The notes under the pieces were generated by a model. The model made no database searches and had not been told where the DNA came from. It saw nothing but the letters and a program-made list of their open reading frames with translations. A stretch of 64,000 bases of DNA from the NCBI GenBank assembly GCA_029243165.1, contig JAQWSN010000005.1, positions 215,839 to 279,838 of the forward strand, given 5' to 3'. The first letter of the stretch is position 1, and every line of letters begins with the position of its first letter. The DNA is from Flavobacteriaceae bacterium (GTDB taxonomy: Bacteria; Bacteroidota; Bacteroidia; Flavobacteriales; Flavobacteriaceae). Of this stretch, positions 63,236 to 64,000 are shown one piece after another. A program made the translations under genes and the position numbers.

Positions 63236-63371
63236 TAACAAAACCAGTCATCAAACTATCAATATGATTATCAGTAAATTAAAAAGTAGACCCAGAAAAT
63301 TATTGGGATACAAAACACCCAATGAAGTCCTTTTAGCTAATTTTAACCTAAAGGGTGTACTTATTAATTGA
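63236..63371 (+). pseudogene. IS30-type transposase C-terminal remnant
   Basis: The plus-strand frame ending at the TGA 63369-63371 reads SKLKSRPRKLLGYKTPNEVL near its end, matching the conserved C-terminus of IS30 transposases (NxRPRKxLGYKTPNEV). Less than 40 codons are recognisable; no inverted repeats or upstream part were found. Start is approximate. Confidence 0.55.
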
Positions 63372-63444
63372 ATCTAGCAATCTAGTAATATCCAAGTTTT
63401 GTTCAAATTACTTTTACTTTACACACTTTTTGAGACAGTACCTT

Positions 63445-63798
63445 ATGAATCCTTTGGAACTAGCTGAAAAATATATGGACTGTGTTTTCAAAACAGGAGA
63501 TTTGGAAGCCTTGAGGAAAATATTTTCAGATGATTTAAAATTCAGCGGACCTTTCTACAATTTTAACTCAGCAGATGATTATGTTAACGCACTTCGAAAC
63601 AACCCTCCCGAAAACTTTAAGTACAAGATAATTAAAAGTTATTTCGATAATCATTCTGCTTGTTTAATCTATGAGTTTTCAAAGCTAGGGGTTTTAACAA
63701 CTATGTTTCAAATATTTGAAATTGTTGATGGAAAAATAAGCCATGTACTGTTGATTTTTGACTCAAGATCATTTCAGTCTGACTTAAATGAAAAATGA
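63445..63798 (+). CDS. SnoaL/NTF2-like small protein
   Basis: 117 residues from ATG 63445; the open frame reaches 63355 through a non-coding leader next to the IS remnant. The fold cues are the ELAEKYMDCVFKTGDLEALRKIFSDDLKFSGPF opening, in the style of SnoaL/NTF2 domains, and the final FEIVDGKISHVLLIFDS strand pair. Such proteins bind small molecules or act as cyclases; function here unknown. Confidence 0.72.
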   Translation: MNPLELAEKYMDCVFKTGDLEALRKIFSDDLKFSGPFYNFNSADDYVNALRNNPPENFKYKIIKSYFDNHSACLIYEFSKLGVLTTMFQIFEIVDGKISHVLLIFDSRSFQSDLNEK

Positions 63799-63857
63799 AT
63801 ACAACCCCAAAAGCATCGAAAGTAGATTTAGAATAAATCTGGTAATGTAGCGGTAAA

Positions 63858-63894
63858 ATAAAAAAAGACCCGAGCAAAATTTGCAAGGGTCTTT
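63858..63894 (-). terminator. Terminator of the rRNA operon
   Basis: AAAGACCC (63864-63871) and GGGTCTTT (63887-63894) form the outer stem, with an inner GCAA/TTGC, and an A-rich plus strand before 63864 gives a U run on the minus strand. Confidence 0.85.
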
Positions 63895-63898
63895 GAAG

Positions 63899-64000
<102 letters not shown>

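Overview
The window is an AT-rich chromosome segment from a member of the Flavobacteriia/Flavobacteriaceae (Bacteroidetes). This rests on the protein families (flavobacterial ThyA/DHFR, GltBD, HemW, Nif3, AnmK, a DUF5916 outer-membrane protein, TonB/ExbBD), near absence of Shine-Dalgarno sites, and promoters of the Bacteroidetes type (TTG, about 19-22 nt, TAnnTTTG) upstream of several genes. Most of the window is densely packed housekeeping DNA; ends are cut inside thyA (left) and a 5S rRNA (right, minus strand).

Layout. 1-3.0 kb: thyA end, a PLP enzyme, folA, fabD. 3.0-7.3 kb: minus-strand surface-sugar group (Stealth phosphotransferase, glycosyltransferase, DegT aminotransferase) followed by a secreted amidohydrolase. 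7.5-12.1 kb: alkaline phosphatase, two poorly known envelope proteins, DUF885 lipoprotein. 12.3-22.2 kb: molybdenum block, i.e. an IorAB-type molybdenum hydroxylase plus cofactor genes moeA, moaD, moeB, moaE, moaC-mogA fusion, moaA, mocA and xdhC. 22.4-26.7 kb: tRNA-Leu, dipeptidase, hemW, ruvC, small envelope proteins. 26.7-30.9 kb: an isolated Cas9-family locus. 31-37.3 kb: small membrane protein, ECF sigma factor, Nramp transporter, lipA, lpxK, Nif3, coiled-coil protein. 37.5-38.9 kb: two divergent membrane-protein/XRE-regulator pairs. 39-45.5 kb: four-gene PSD1/DUF1501 type group usually seen in Planctomycetes. 45.6-51.9 kb: tRNA-Val, folC, tonB-exbD-exbB, nhaD, anmK. 52-61.8 kb: gltB, gltD, trpB2, and a DUF5916 gene broken by two stops. 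61.8-64 kb: small genes, an IS30 remnant, 5S rRNA.

The most notable system is the Cas9 locus. The 1,141-residue protein keeps the whole Cas9 architecture (arginine-rich bridge helix, REC, split RuvC, HNH, PAM-interacting end) in one intact frame. Six of seven catalytic positions are replaced: RuvC-I D to S8, RuvC-III H to N784 and D to L787, HNH D-H-N to V642, Y643, S666. Only the RuvC-II glutamate (E564) remains. No cas1, cas2 or CRISPR array is present. Yet a well-formed type II-C tracrRNA, with its own promoter, nexus hairpin and terminator, lies just upstream on the opposite strand. A single repeat-like element that can pair with its anti-repeat at 16 of 18 positions lies in the cas9 3' untranslated region, behind a 24-nt potential guide. 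A second, weaker repeat-like element lies in the promoter region of the operon. A LuxR-type HTH gene is the first gene of the cas9 operon. I infer a naturally nuclease-dead, RNA-guided DNA-binding system, probably regulatory, with built-in guide(s) instead of an adaptive array.
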